64,000 nucleotides of DNA from Candidatus Bipolaricaulota bacterium (GCA_025060395.1 JANXCC010000001.1:248276-312275); one strand, 5' to 3'. Positions 18,245 through 27,190 are shown, numbered from the stretch's first letter. Notes: generated from the letters alone by a model not told the origin. A program made the numbers and translations.

Positions 18245-20446
18245 GTGAAAATTGATGTAAAGGGGGTTGTCGCTGGTCTAGCGTTAGGGGTTGCTGTAAG
18301 CATAACAGGGATGGCCTTGACATCAGGAAATCCTGAAACGATGGTCATCCGAGACTTCTCTGGTTCGACAGAGCCGTTTGCTGCACCAGGACAGACATTC
18401 GTCGTTGCAGGGGCTCTCAGGGTCTACGATCCCGGAGGCGACAACGCGCCCACCGCGATCGAGACGATCTCGCTCTGCTTGGCGCCCACTAGCACACTAA
18501 CCAGCCGATATATCGCGGGGCTGCGACTCTATCTGGATAATAGCTTAAGCGGGGCCTTCGATCGGCGTGAGAGCTCTCTGGTGGGCTCGGTTGTGCGTCC
18601 TCAGCTCGATGATTGCGAGAATCCTCTCGTGTTTGGCCAGCCAGGTAGCTTGTTTGCGCTTGTGCCTAATGGGGGAGCCAGGCTCTTCTTCGTCGTGATC
18701 GACTTGGCGTCCGAGGCGCCCGATGGTGCGACTCTCGGGTTCTTAGTCGATATGACAGCATCTGATGGACTGCGCGGCGGCCCGGCGATCAGCTCCGGGT
18801 TCAGCGTTGACCAAGGCCCGCCCGTGCTCACCGATACGATCACCGTCCGCGCGACCAGCGGCGACGCTGAAACTGATATCGTCGACGAGACCCCAGCGCT
18901 TACAGCGCGCCCCGGCACGAGCGTCGTCGTCCAGCAGTTTGTCATTGCCGATCCGGGTTCTGACGGCGACACTGAAGACGACGAGTTAGCAACGCTCGTG
19001 CGGAGCATCACCGTGCAGGCTGTGCCCAGCGCGACGACGATTGATCTCTCGCCGAGCGTCGGGCTGATTCAAAGAATTAGGCTCTTCCGCGAGAACGGGC
19101 GCACCGGGCCAGGCTGGCAAGAGCGCGATGAGCTCTTGGGCGAGGTGCTCCGACCTGACTTGAGAGCCGGGGTGACCTTCGGTAGCGGCGGGCGGAGATT
19201 AGTGCGCGTCGGTCGCAACAATATCTTTGGAACGGGCGGAGTCGAGCGATTTTATATAGTCGTTGATCTAGCTCCCAGCGGCTTCGCGCACGCGCCGGCA
19301 GAGAATCTGCTGCGCACGCAGATCACGGTCGTGGCGCGCGACGACGGGAGCGAAGACGGCGAGGAATCGTCAGGGATCGAGACCTCTATGCCCGTGATCG
19401 CCCACAATGCTATCAAGATCGAGACGGTTAACCCTGGCGGCGGCGCGGGCAGTGCCCGGCTCATCGTGGGAGACGTGAGCATGGTGCGTCAGGGGAAGCT
19501 CGTGCTCCGGGTCGCGGGCGTGCCCTGGCCCGGCTTAGGAGATGTAGAAGCGCGCTTGACATTCGATTCCCGGGTCATCCAAGTCCGCGAAGACCCGACG
19601 TCTTCGGATGAGCAGCGGCGCTACAAGGTGCGCGCCCTGGGGTCGTATATGCTGGATGAACTCGAAGTAGATAACGAGCTTGGCGAGCTGAGCTTTGTAG
19701 TCTCGCTCAAGCCAGGGCGCAAGGCGATCACCGACGGGGATATCTTGGAGATCGAGATCATCCCAGGCAACGATGTCCGGCTCTGTATGGCTACTGATGT
19801 CGAGATCGCGGCGGACTCCGTGGTGATGGCTAACGCACACGGTGATCCCATTGATCCCAATGTGGAGATGGGACTTGTGCGCCTGGAGCTGAAGCCCGGC
19901 GACGTGAACCTCGACGGCGTGCTCAATCGTCGGGATATGCGGGCTGCAACACGCTTGGTGGGCAAGACGCTCGCCGACTTCACAGCCGATGAGCGGGAGA
20001 TGCGTCGGCTGCAGTTGATGGCGGCCGATGTCGCCCCGCCGTTTGGCGAGGTCACAGCCACGGACGTGCGCTGGATCAAAGAAGCCATCTTCAAGCTCCG
20101 GACGCTGCCGGGGAGCGCCTGCGACAACACAGCCTGGCAGGCAACGGCGCTCTCGAGACCGAGCCAACCGTTCGCGCTGAGTGGTGTGAGCAGCCGGATG
20201 CGCGGTGCAAACGTCGAGTTCGCTGTGCAGGGGGCGGGCATCGCCGAGACGACTGTCGAACTCTTCACGCTGATGGGGACGCGCTTGCTCACCGCGACCG
20301 CGCCGGGGACGCACGTGACATTGCGCTTAGTGAACGATCAAGGCAGAGCCTTGGCCAAGGGCGTCTACTTATATGTCGTGACGGTGCGGGGCTGGGACGG
20401 CACGATCATCGCGAGCGAGGTGCGCAAGCTCGTCGTGATGCGATAG
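18245..20446 (+). CDS. Secreted cohesin-like/dockerin-like protein, paralogue of the gene at 14882
   Basis: 733 residues, GTG start after CAGGAGGTG. Signal peptide is VVAGLALGVAVSITGMALT. Two copies of the same unrecognised beta-domain as in its paralogue follow (about 30-200 and 202-400; TDIVDETPALTARPGTSVVV, GFGSGG-like turn, ERFYIVVDLAPSGF). A cohesin-like region (404-548) precedes a dockerin-like pair (550-620: PGDVNLDGVLNRRDMRAATR, then DVAPPFGEVTATDVRWIKEA). The shared C-terminal domain (about 650-733) contains VELFTLMGTRLLTATAPG and ends RKLVVMR. The second calcium loop is degenerate (AADVAPPFGE) in both paralogues. The first PKD-free half has no family I can name. Confidence 0.86.
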   Translation: MKIDVKGVVAGLALGVAVSITGMALTSGNPETMVIRDFSGSTEPFAAPGQTFVVAGALRVYDPGGDNAPTAIETISLCLAPTSTLTSRYIAGLRLYLDNSLSGAFDRRESSLVGSVVRPQLDDCENPLVFGQPGSLFALVPNGGARLFFVVIDLASEAPDGATLGFLVDMTASDGLRGGPAISSGFSVDQGPPVLTDTITVRATSGDAETDIVDETPALTARPGTSVVVQQFVIADPGSDGDTEDDELATLVRSITVQAVPSATTIDLSPSVGLIQRIRLFRENGRTGPGWQERDELLGEVLRPDLRAGVTFGSGGRRLVRVGRNNIFGTGGVERFYIVVDLAPSGFAHAPAENLLRTQITVVARDDGSEDGEESSGIETSMPVIAHNAIKIETVNPGGGAGSARLIVGDVSMVRQGKLVLRVAGVPWPGLGDVEARLTFDSRVIQVREDPTSSDEQRRYKVRALGSYMLDELEVDNELGELSFVVSLKPGRKAITDGDILEIEIIPGNDVRLCMATDVEIAADSVVMANAHGDPIDPNVEMGLVRLELKPGDVNLDGVLNRRDMRAATRLVGKTLADFTADEREMRRLQLMAADVAPPFGEVTATDVRWIKEAIFKLRTLPGSACDNTAWQATALSRPSQPFALSGVSSRMRGANVEFAVQGAGIAETTVELFTLMGTRLLTATAPGTHVTLRLVNDQGRALAKGVYLYVVTVRGWDGTIIASEVRKLVVMR

Positions 20447-20479
20447 AATCGCGGAAAAGCACGGGATAGCTCACGCGGG

Positions 20480-20520
20480 GGCACGGGAGACTCGAATTCT
20501 CCGTGCCTTCCGTGTTTTTT
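20480..20520 (+). terminator. Intrinsic terminator
   Basis: Stem GGCACGG-GAGA/TCTC-CGTGCC is followed by TTCCGTGTTTTTT. It lies about 35 bp after the stop of the 18245 gene. Confidence 0.8.
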
Positions 20521-20544
20521 CTGCGCTTGCCGTGATTCAGAATC

Positions 20545-20587
20545 GTAATATAGATTACTGACACGTGACCCTCCGGCAGGGTATCAT
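20545..20587 (+). promoter_or_regulatory. Promoter with perfect CRP/FNR-type palindrome for the first RTX pair
   Basis: GTAATATAGATTAC (20545-20558) is a perfect 5-4-5 palindrome, centred 30.5 bp upstream of TATCAT (20582-20587). A leader of about 115 nt follows. Confidence 0.75.
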
Positions 20588-20708
20588 AGACCCAAAGGAC
20601 AGTCCGAAGGAGGTGTTAGCGCACGGACAAAAAGAAAGGTAGTATTCATTAAGCAAGCAGGAGTCACACAAACCAAAAGTTCATAGAACATAGAAAAAGG
20701 AGGAAGCC

Positions 20709-21590
20709 ATGAATCTCAAGCACGTAGCGGTCATCGGGTTGGTCTTGGCAGGGGCAGTCGGAGCGGTCATCAGTTTTTTGGTCTTCGCAGCGATCATCAA
20801 CGGGACGCCGGGTGACGATACCCTCACCGACACGGCGGGGAACGACGTCATCCGCGGCTATGCAGGCGATGATGATATCGTTGTTACTAACGGCGGCAAC
20901 GATCGAGTAGACGCCGGGGATGATGATGATCAAATCGAGATTCGAGTTGGCGCTGGGCGTGTCTACGTCGTCGGCGGCGAGGGCAATGACGTCATCGATG
21001 CCTCGGTTGGTACCAATCACCGGATCTTCGGCAACGACGGCGATGATAATATCTTAGTTGGGACCGGTGTTCTGGGAAGCCGCACCGATGGCGGCGATGG
21101 CGATGATGTGATCGACCTCAACGCGTCCGATGGGAACCATGTCGTCTATGGCGGCGCTGGGGACGACGAGATCGAGGCCATTGATTGCGGCGATCCTGCT
21201 GGGCCGTCGCGCTGTAACTTGAAGATTTACGGTGGCCCTGGACAGGATAATATCACCCTCGGCTTTGGGAGCAACTTTGTTGAGCCGGGGGAAGACGCTG
21301 ACGTGGTCGTGGCTGGAACAGCTACGGGAAGTCGCGACGTCATCAACATTCGCGTCGGTGATGTCCCTGCCGGCGAGACCGAAAAGATCACCTGCACGGT
21401 AGATGACGTCAATGGAGCACAGACGACTATTATTCTCAAGCGCAACTCCTTGGGGGCTTTCCCATCCGGAACACCGACCCAGTTTGCCGGTCAGGATTTT
21501 CTTAATATCATTGACCCGGTGACCGGCGGCGTCTACGAGATCCGACACGGGAACGGAGATGGGAGCGTCTGTCGGATAGTGCGCCGCTAA
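20709..21590 (+). CDS. Short secreted RTX-repeat protein with shared unrecognised C-terminal domain
   Basis: 293 residues, ATG after AAAAAGGAGG. A signal peptide or anchor (AVIGLVLAGAVGAVISFLVF) is followed by INGTPGDDTLTDTAGNDVIR, the usual start of RTX calcium-binding repeats. Degenerate GGxGxDxUx nonapeptides run to about residue 200 (GGEGNDVIDA, GGDGDDVIDL, GGAGDDEIEA). The last 75 or so residues (DVINIRVGDVPAGETEKITC through GSVCRIVRR) recur in the three other RTX proteins of this window. RTX proteins usually leave by type I secretion with an uncleaved C-terminal signal; here a Sec signal is present instead. Probably bicistronic with the next gene (45 bp gap). Function unknown; extracellular calcium binding is inferred. 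Confidence 0.87.
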   Translation: MNLKHVAVIGLVLAGAVGAVISFLVFAAIINGTPGDDTLTDTAGNDVIRGYAGDDDIVVTNGGNDRVDAGDDDDQIEIRVGAGRVYVVGGEGNDVIDASVGTNHRIFGNDGDDNILVGTGVLGSRTDGGDGDDVIDLNASDGNHVVYGGAGDDEIEAIDCGDPAGPSRCNLKIYGGPGQDNITLGFGSNFVEPGEDADVVVAGTATGSRDVINIRVGDVPAGETEKITCTVDDVNGAQTTIILKRNSLGAFPSGTPTQFAGQDFLNIIDPVTGGVYEIRHGNGDGSVCRIVRR

Positions 21591-21635
21591 CGCTAGCGCG
21601 TCACAGACGCCTGTTCAACGCAGAAGGAGGTTGGC

Positions 21636-22499
21636 ATGAGACTGAGCAAGCGCCTGCGAGCCGTGCTCGCGGTGCTGCTTGTGAGCCTCGGAGCAGTCGG
21701 GTTGCTCGTCTGGGCCGCCACGATCAGCGGCGGCCCATTCGATGACACGCTCACCGGCACGAGCGCATCCGATCTGATCCGCGGCCTGGGCGGCAACGAC
21801 ACGATCTCTGGCCTGTGGGGCAGCGACCGCCTCGAAGGCGGAGACGACTCCGATACGCTCTTCGGCAACGAGGGCAACGACGCGCTCGGCGGCGGCGACG
21901 GCGATGATACGCTCTTTGGCGGCCTCGGCCACGATAAGCTCTCCGGCGGCCCCGGCGTTGATACGCTCAACGGCGACGAGGGCAACGATAAGCTCTCTGG
22001 CAACGAAGACGACGACGTCCTCAACGGCGATGAGGGCAACGACGTGCTCGAGGGCGGCGACGGTGACGACGAGCTGAACGGCGGCGCTGGCCACGACAGG
22101 CTCTCCGGCAGCGACGGCAACGATCTCCTCAACGGCGACGAGGGCAATGATAAGCTCTCCGGCGGCGATGGGGATGATACCCTGAACGGCGGAGATGGCA
22201 ACGACATTCTTGAAGGCGGACTTGGGACCGATAGCCTCTCCGGCGGCGGAGGCCACGATATCTTCCGGATTCGCCGAGGCGATGTGCCCAACGAAGAAGT
22301 CGAGTCTGTCGAGTGTACCCAGAGCGCTTCTGACCGGAGCCAGATCGTGCTGATCGGCTTTCGTCGAAGCGATCTGCCCCCTGGGACGGAGCCGGGGATT
22401 CTCCAAGGCGATACGACGATCACAGACCCAGAGACGATGGGGACGATCTTTATTAACGTTGGGCCGGGGCAGTGTCGACTGCGCCTGAGCGGCAGTTAG
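21636..22499 (+). CDS. Short secreted RTX-repeat protein (about 17 nonapeptides)
   Basis: 287 residues, ATG after AGAAGGAGG. Signal peptide is AVLAVLLVSLGAVGLLVWAA. Residues 30-210 are an almost unbroken run of about 17 GGxGxDxLx nonapeptides (GNDKLSGGD, GDDTLNGGD, GNDVLEGGD and so on), predicting a calcium-loaded parallel beta-roll. The C-terminal domain (DIFRIRRGDVPNEEVESVEC through GPGQCRLRLSGS) is the shared 75-residue module. The DNA is locally repetitive because of the protein repeat. Second gene of the pair started by the promoter at 20545. Confidence 0.88.
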   Translation: MRLSKRLRAVLAVLLVSLGAVGLLVWAATISGGPFDDTLTGTSASDLIRGLGGNDTISGLWGSDRLEGGDDSDTLFGNEGNDALGGGDGDDTLFGGLGHDKLSGGPGVDTLNGDEGNDKLSGNEDDDVLNGDEGNDVLEGGDGDDELNGGAGHDRLSGSDGNDLLNGDEGNDKLSGGDGDDTLNGGDGNDILEGGLGTDSLSGGGGHDIFRIRRGDVPNEEVESVECTQSASDRSQIVLIGFRRSDLPPGTEPGILQGDTTITDPETMGTIFINVGPGQCRLRLSGS

Positions 22500-22510
22500 C
22501 GAGAATAAAA

Positions 22511-22547
22511 AAGCAAGAGGGCGACGCATGGCATCGCCCTCTTGCTT
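22511..22547. terminator. Perfect 14-bp hairpin, terminator-like in both directions, stronger on the minus strand
   Basis: AAGCAAGAGGGCGA (22511-22524) pairs perfectly with 22534-22547 around a 9-nt loop. On the plus strand only GTCTTATG follows. On the minus strand the stem is followed by TTTTTTATTC (from the AATAAAAAA at 22504-22512), a good terminator tail. It ends the RTX pair on the plus strand and would block antisense transcription. Confidence 0.8.
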
Positions 22548-22599
22548 GTCTTATGTTAAAATCAGGGAGAGAGCTTTCCAGAGGAGGTATCTATTCATC

Positions 22600-25407
22600 A
22601 TGATGAGATCCATCAAACTTCTCGTCGGCAGCGCGCTCGCTGCAGTACTGTTGAGCAGCGGGGGCTTCGCTGACGATCTCCCCATCGTGCAGCACGTCGC
22701 TTCAGACCCCCAGGAGTACGTGCAGGACCAGCTCCTGGTGCGGTTCAAGCCCGGCACCTCTGGGCATTCGATAGCCGCAACGCACACAGCGATAGGCGCG
22801 CGCGCCGTGCGCGCTTTCACGATCGTGAGCGATCTCTACCTGGTGCAGTTGCCCGCGGGGATCTCCGTCAAAGAGGCCATCGCCCGCTACCGAAGCGATA
22901 AGAACGTGCTCTATGCCGAGCCGAATCTGATCTTGAAAGTCGCTGCAACCTACCCCGATGACCCTCGGTTTGACGAGCTGTGGGGCCTCCAGACGATTGA
23001 CGCCCCAGAAGCGTGGGAGATTACTACCGGGAGCAGCGACGTCGTCGTCGCCGTCATTGACACGGGAATTGACTACACTCACGAAGATCTGGCCGAGAAC
23101 ATCTGGCAGAACGAAGACTGTGATAGCGACGGCACCGATGACGACGACAACGGCTATGTAGACGATTGTCACGGGATTGACACCGTCAACGGCGACTCTG
23201 ATCCGATGGACGACAACGGCCACGGGACACACGTAGCCGGGACGATCGGAGCCGTTGGGGATAACGCCATTGGGGTTGTGGGGGTCAATTGGGAAGTGCG
23301 CTTGATGGCCTGTAAGTTCCTCGACGCGTGGGGCTTTGGGACTCTCGCCGGGGCGTTGGCGTGCTTGGAGTACGTGCAAGTGATGAGGGATCGCGGGGTC
23401 AACATCGTTGCGACGAACAACAGTTGGGGTGGCTTTGGCTTCTCCCAGGCGCTCTTCGACGCGATTGCGGCCCATCTGAGTCGAGGGATCCTGTTCATCG
23501 CCGCGGCGGGCAATTTGGGGGAAGATCACGACCCTGAGCCGGATCTCTTCCTCCCTTCAGGGTACTATCTGCCCAATATCATCGCGGTCGCCGCGACAGC
23601 CAGCGATGACACCCTCACGTGGTTCTCCGATTACGGCAGAAGGACGGTTCATCTTGGTGCCCCAGGCGAGGGGATTCTCAGCACCGTCCCTGGGAATAAC
23701 TACGAGCATTTCAGAGGCACCTCGATGGCTGCGCCTCATGTCGCTGGGGTTGCAGCCCTCCTGAAAGCTCAGAACCCCGCGCGGGACTGGCGCGCGATCA
23801 AGAATCTCATCTTAGCGGGCGGCGACACCCTCACGGCGCTGCGCAACACCATCACCCAGAAGCGTCTGAACGCTCATGGCGCGCTGACGTGCTCCAATTC
23901 CGTCGTTCGTAGTCGCCTGCGCCCCTCCCAAAACGAGATCTTCGCCGGCGTCGGAATTGCTATCACTCTCTCGGCGCTCCATATCAAGTGTGCTAACCCC
24001 AACGGCGCCGTCACCGTGACGATCACCCCTGGAGGCACGACTGTCACATTGCAAGACAACGGCTCCGGGTTCGATCAAGTCGCCGGGGACGGGATCTATT
24101 CCGGACAATGGACCCCAACAACAGGGGGCATCTACACCCTCAACTTCCCTGACGGCGACACGGTGACCGTCCGGGTCCTCAACGCTTATAGTCATTCGCC
24201 GATGCCGTTTGCGTGGCGGGATATCACCGAGGGCGGAATCTCTCTGAACTTAGGAGATGAGTCCCTCGCCATGATCACCGTGCCGTTCCCGGTGCTCTTT
24301 GGGGACTTCGGCGGCTCGCATCATCTGTTTGTGGGGAGCAACGGGCACATCAGCTTCGCCCCGCCGCGCTTCTTCTTTGGGGATTTTCTCAATTCCCCTC
24401 TGCCTGCGCCGCTACGGGCCAATCTCGTCGCGCCCTTCTGGGACGATCTCCTCCCCATACGGGGGAGCTTCCACAACGTCTTCGTCGCGGTGAGGGGGAC
24501 ACCGCCGACGCGAGAGTTGGTCATCGAATGGCGCGATGTCGCGCACTTTGAGTGCGCGTTCCCCTTGATGGACACGGTGAGATTTCAAGTGGTCTTCTTC
24601 GAGGGCCGCAGCGAGATTCTCTTCCAATATGCCGACACGGATTTCGGCATCAGCGGTCCCGGCTGTCTGGCCGCCAATAGGGGCGGCTCGGCGACTGTGG
24701 GGGTGCAGATCGCCCCAGGGGTAGCAACCCAGTTCTCGTTCAACGCGCCGGTGCTCGCAGACAACACAGCGATCCTGTGGAGTACGGGGCTAGGTCCTAG
24801 CTGCCCTAGCGTGACCGCGACGGCATCGCCGGCTACGGTCCGATATACGCGCGCCAATCAGATCGCTGTTATTCGGGTGACGCTGCGGAACACCGGGACC
24901 GCTCCGGTGCGACTTGAGGGCATCGCTCCTCAACGAGATGAGCGCTTTACGGTCGTGCGCACCGGCCCACGGTTGCCGCTCACGATTCGGCCTGGGCGCT
25001 CGCAAGTTCTGACTGTCCAGACGCGCGGCCCGGCGACGGGGCCGTTCCCCGTGACGGCCACCAGCCCCTACTTCACCTTGGTGCTCGACTGCGGGGTCGT
25101 GACGACGGCGGGCGAGCCGCGGCTGCTTGGGCCATTACAGCTTGAACCCGTGCACGTCGAAGTGCGCTCTGGGTACGTGCAGCTCAGCGCTCACGGTGTG
25201 GGCATCGAGTCGGTGCGGTTGCAGCTCTTCGACCTGAGTGGGCGCACGGTGCTAGACCACCAGAACAGGGAAACTTCATTGGCGGTGCCGTTGGTGAACG
25301 AGGAGGGCCGGCGCTTGGCCAACGGCGTCTATCTCTACGTAGTGACGCTCCACGGGCGCGACGGGACGGTCTGGCGCAGCGAGGTGAGAAAGCTGATAGT
25401 GAGATAG
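22600..25407 (+). CDS. Subtilisin-like serine protease (S8) with C-terminal sorting-like domain
   Basis: 935 residues from ATG 22600, which lies 16 nt after AGAGGAGG; ATG 22603 is equivalent. A signal peptide (IKLLVGSALAAVLLSSGGFA) and a fervidolysin-type prodomain (about 35-115, YVQDQLLVRFKPGTS to NVLYAEPN) lead into the catalytic domain. The triad is D154 in VIDTGIDY, His near 208 in GHGTHVAGTIGA, and S375 in GTSMAAPHVAG. After it come an Ig-like region (CANPNGAVTVTITPGGTTVT), a nidogen-like APFWDDL domain (VGSNGHISF, RELVIEWRDV) and a Cys-containing beta-domain. The shared C-terminal domain (VRLQLFDLSGRTVLD) ends RKLIVR. Unlike its two paralogues it lacks a DUF11 domain. Likely an exported protease kept at the cell surface. 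Confidence 0.93.
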   Translation: MMRSIKLLVGSALAAVLLSSGGFADDLPIVQHVASDPQEYVQDQLLVRFKPGTSGHSIAATHTAIGARAVRAFTIVSDLYLVQLPAGISVKEAIARYRSDKNVLYAEPNLILKVAATYPDDPRFDELWGLQTIDAPEAWEITTGSSDVVVAVIDTGIDYTHEDLAENIWQNEDCDSDGTDDDDNGYVDDCHGIDTVNGDSDPMDDNGHGTHVAGTIGAVGDNAIGVVGVNWEVRLMACKFLDAWGFGTLAGALACLEYVQVMRDRGVNIVATNNSWGGFGFSQALFDAIAAHLSRGILFIAAAGNLGEDHDPEPDLFLPSGYYLPNIIAVAATASDDTLTWFSDYGRRTVHLGAPGEGILSTVPGNNYEHFRGTSMAAPHVAGVAALLKAQNPARDWRAIKNLILAGGDTLTALRNTITQKRLNAHGALTCSNSVVRSRLRPSQNEIFAGVGIAITLSALHIKCANPNGAVTVTITPGGTTVTLQDNGSGFDQVAGDGIYSGQWTPTTGGIYTLNFPDGDTVTVRVLNAYSHSPMPFAWRDITEGGISLNLGDESLAMITVPFPVLFGDFGGSHHLFVGSNGHISFAPPRFFFGDFLNSPLPAPLRANLVAPFWDDLLPIRGSFHNVFVAVRGTPPTRELVIEWRDVAHFECAFPLMDTVRFQVVFFEGRSEILFQYADTDFGISGPGCLAANRGGSATVGVQIAPGVATQFSFNAPVLADNTAILWSTGLGPSCPSVTATASPATVRYTRANQIAVIRVTLRNTGTAPVRLEGIAPQRDERFTVVRTGPRLPLTIRPGRSQVLTVQTRGPATGPFPVTATSPYFTLVLDCGVVTTAGEPRLLGPLQLEPVHVEVRSGYVQLSAHGVGIESVRLQLFDLSGRTVLDHQNRETSLAVPLVNEEGRRLANGVYLYVVTLHGRDGTVWRSEVRKLIVR

Positions 25408-25600
25408 AATCACGGAAGGCACGGAAAGCACCACGGAGGACACAGAAACAGAAGGATTGTCGGGGGCCTTGCAGATGCAGGGCCTCCGGCTCTTATCCCT
25501 ACATTGGGGAGGGGCAGGGGGGGAGGTGGCTTCTTGGTTGAGCGATATATGTGTGCTACGTTGGCAAAAGCGAACAGACTAGGTGAAGCCTGGGCCGAAG

Positions 25601-25643
25601 GTGACGTAAATCACTGTCAAGGGGGATGGGTGTCGTGTACAAT
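25601..25643 (+). promoter_or_regulatory. Upstream promoter P1 with CRP/FNR-type site
   Basis: GTGACGTAAATCAC (25601-25614) is centred 30.5 bp upstream of TACAAT (25638-25643). It would give a leader of more than 300 nt to the gene at 25964. The gap 25408-25600 holds only a GC-rich hairpin (25461-25488) without a good T tail. Confidence 0.7.
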
Positions 25644-25743
25644 GCTGCTCACAGGGAGTATAAAAATGAAGGGTCTTTTAAGTGGAATGAGCCGCTATAA
25701 CGAGAGAAACACGTGTTCAGAAGGGTGCGGTGGCGCGCGCGAC

Positions 25744-25772
25744 TTGACAAGCGCGGCGCTTTGCGTTATATT
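25744..25772 (+). promoter_or_regulatory. Downstream promoter P2, sigma-70 consensus
   Basis: TTGACA (25744-25749), a 17-bp spacer and TATATT (25767-25772) form the best sigma-70-type promoter near this gene. It has no activator site of its own and lies about 190 bp before the start codon. I recognised no riboswitch in the leader 25780-25963. Confidence 0.75.
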
Positions 25773-25963
25773 TAGGCCATGTTCTCATCAGTTCGGTGAA
25801 GGGGGTGACGGTTTGCGAAGAGTCGAGCGAATACTTAGTGTTTTATTTGGTCGGACGGAAGAGGGGTGATCAGCCCATAGAGAAACGTTATCATTTTCGT
25901 TATGGAGGTATAGTCGCAATGCGCAATCTATACACTCAAATCTCAAAAAAGGAGGCACACCAG

Positions 25964-27100
25964 ATGAGCAAGAAGTTCGTAGTCGGTCTTATTGTGGCGT
26001 TCGTGATGGCAGCAGCGTTGCCGCTGGCGGCGCAGGCACAGATCGCGCCAACCTTGACCTGTCTCTACAAGGGACCGCTCCATCCCTTGTCCCTCAATCA
26101 GGTCTTCGTCCCCGGCGGTGGTCCGGATGGTCAAGACATCTTCAAGACGATCAAGGCGCAGAAGGAGATCTTCGAGTGTTATGACAAGAAGGTCGATGAT
26201 CCCAAGGCCCTGCGCGAGATCGTCGAGATCGAACTCTTCACCGTCCTGATTGAGGAAGCTGATGGAGACTTTATCGGCTGGGACTTTTTTGCGACGCGGT
26301 GCGTCAAGAGGCTCGATCCGCGCACCCCGCCCTTCGCCCAGTGGTACGTGGATCGCTGCAATGTGATCACCGAGGCCGCTCTCAATATAGATGAGGGCGA
26401 GGCTCCCCTGACGGTGGATGTGAAGAAGTGCACCGCGGCGTTTGGCAAGAAGCCCTACGTCGGCGGCGTGATCTACGTCGCAGACCCCGTCGAAATGGTG
26501 ACCAGCGCCAGCGATGCGATCACCAAGACGGTGAAGGTGAACAAGGAGGTCTTCCGGTGCTTTGAGAGCGGGGACGAGAGGCGGCCTCTCATCTACGACA
26601 TCGAGCTCTACACCGAGATCATTGAAGACTTCCCAATCGAGAACAACGATAATCGAGAGTTCTACGGTTGGGCGTGGTACTGCGTGAAGGACGAGGCGAA
26701 GGCACGCGTGCTCGGCTGTAGCTTCTTCCCCGGGTGGGTTACCGAACCCTTCCTGGGTGGCGATCCGCGCAAGCGGTTGCAACCGGAGAATGGGCAGCTC
26801 AACGTGAGCGCGCTGATGCCGTTCGTGACGCTGCAATCGGCCGGGGTGCGCCCCAGCGCGGGCAAGTACGTCTTCGAGGCGCAGGGGTACAACATCGAAT
26901 CCGTGCAGGTGCAGGTCTATAACTTGACGGGCAAGCTGGTCTTCAGCGCCGAGACGGCGGGCAACAGCCTGAGCTGGAACGGGCTGAGCAGCGATGGGCG
27001 ACAGTTGGCCAACGGTGTCTATCTGTATGTGATGACCGTCAAGGGCACCTACGGCGACATCGTCCAGACTAAAGTCCAGAAGTTAGCGATATTGAGATAA
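25964..27100 (+). CDS. Secreted protein with duplicated Cys-containing domain and C-terminal sorting-like domain
   Basis: 378 residues from ATG 25964, preceded by AAAAAAGGAGG with 8-nt spacing; an in-frame ATG at 25919 with its own GGAGG would add 15 residues before the signal peptide (KKFVVGLIVAFVMAAALPLA, cleaved after AQA). The mature part holds two copies of an unrecognised unit. Each has a lead such as TIKAQKEIFECYD or TVKVNKEVFRCFE, then a LREIVEIELFTVLIEE or IYDIELYTEIIED strand, then an FxGW turn and a Cys (about 45-130 and 175-245). Paired cysteines suggest disulfides. The shared C-terminal domain (about 290-378; VQVQVYNLTGKLVFSAET, LANGVYLYVMTVKG) ends QKLAILR. Two promoters suggest tight or high expression. 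Function unknown. Confidence 0.85.
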   Translation: MSKKFVVGLIVAFVMAAALPLAAQAQIAPTLTCLYKGPLHPLSLNQVFVPGGGPDGQDIFKTIKAQKEIFECYDKKVDDPKALREIVEIELFTVLIEEADGDFIGWDFFATRCVKRLDPRTPPFAQWYVDRCNVITEAALNIDEGEAPLTVDVKKCTAAFGKKPYVGGVIYVADPVEMVTSASDAITKTVKVNKEVFRCFESGDERRPLIYDIELYTEIIEDFPIENNDNREFYGWAWYCVKDEAKARVLGCSFFPGWVTEPFLGGDPRKRLQPENGQLNVSALMPFVTLQSAGVRPSAGKYVFEAQGYNIESVQVQVYNLTGKLVFSAETAGNSLSWNGLSSDGRQLANGVYLYVMTVKGTYGDIVQTKVQKLAILR

Positions 27101-27134
27101 GAGCGAATAGTTAAGACAAACGGACGGAACAGGC

Positions 27135-27167
27135 CAGCCCCTGCGGGGTAGAACCCCGCGGGGGCTG
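27135..27167 (+). terminator. Hairpin terminator (weak T tail)
   Basis: CAGCCCC-TGCGGGG pairs with CCCCGCG-GGGGCTG around a TAGAA loop. The tail is only CGCGTTTAG. It lies 35 bp after the stop of the 25964 gene. Confidence 0.72.
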
Positions 27168-27190
27168 CGCGTTTAGAGAAGCTCAAAGAT

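Noticed and set aside
21700..22280. Regularly repeated DNA resembling a CRISPR or tandem array
   Set aside because: The 27-bp period equals nine codons and encodes RTX nonapeptides in a long open frame; there are no constant repeats with unique spacers.
22521..22537. CRP/FNR-like site upstream of the first subtilase
   Set aside because: GCGAC-N7-ATCGC is part of the perfect terminator stem and has the wrong spacing to any -10 box.
25504..25869. Open frame of 121 codons between the first subtilase and the 25964 gene (or 67 codons from ATG 25666)
   Set aside because: It overlaps a CRP/FNR-type promoter and a consensus sigma-70 promoter, has Cys/Gly-rich low-complexity sequence and no recognisable domain. 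Promoter DNA is the better reading, though a short leader frame from 25666 cannot be excluded.
25780..25963. Possible riboswitch in the long leader
   Set aside because: I compared it by eye with cyclic-di-GMP and SAM motifs and found no conserved core. It remains an unexplained leader.
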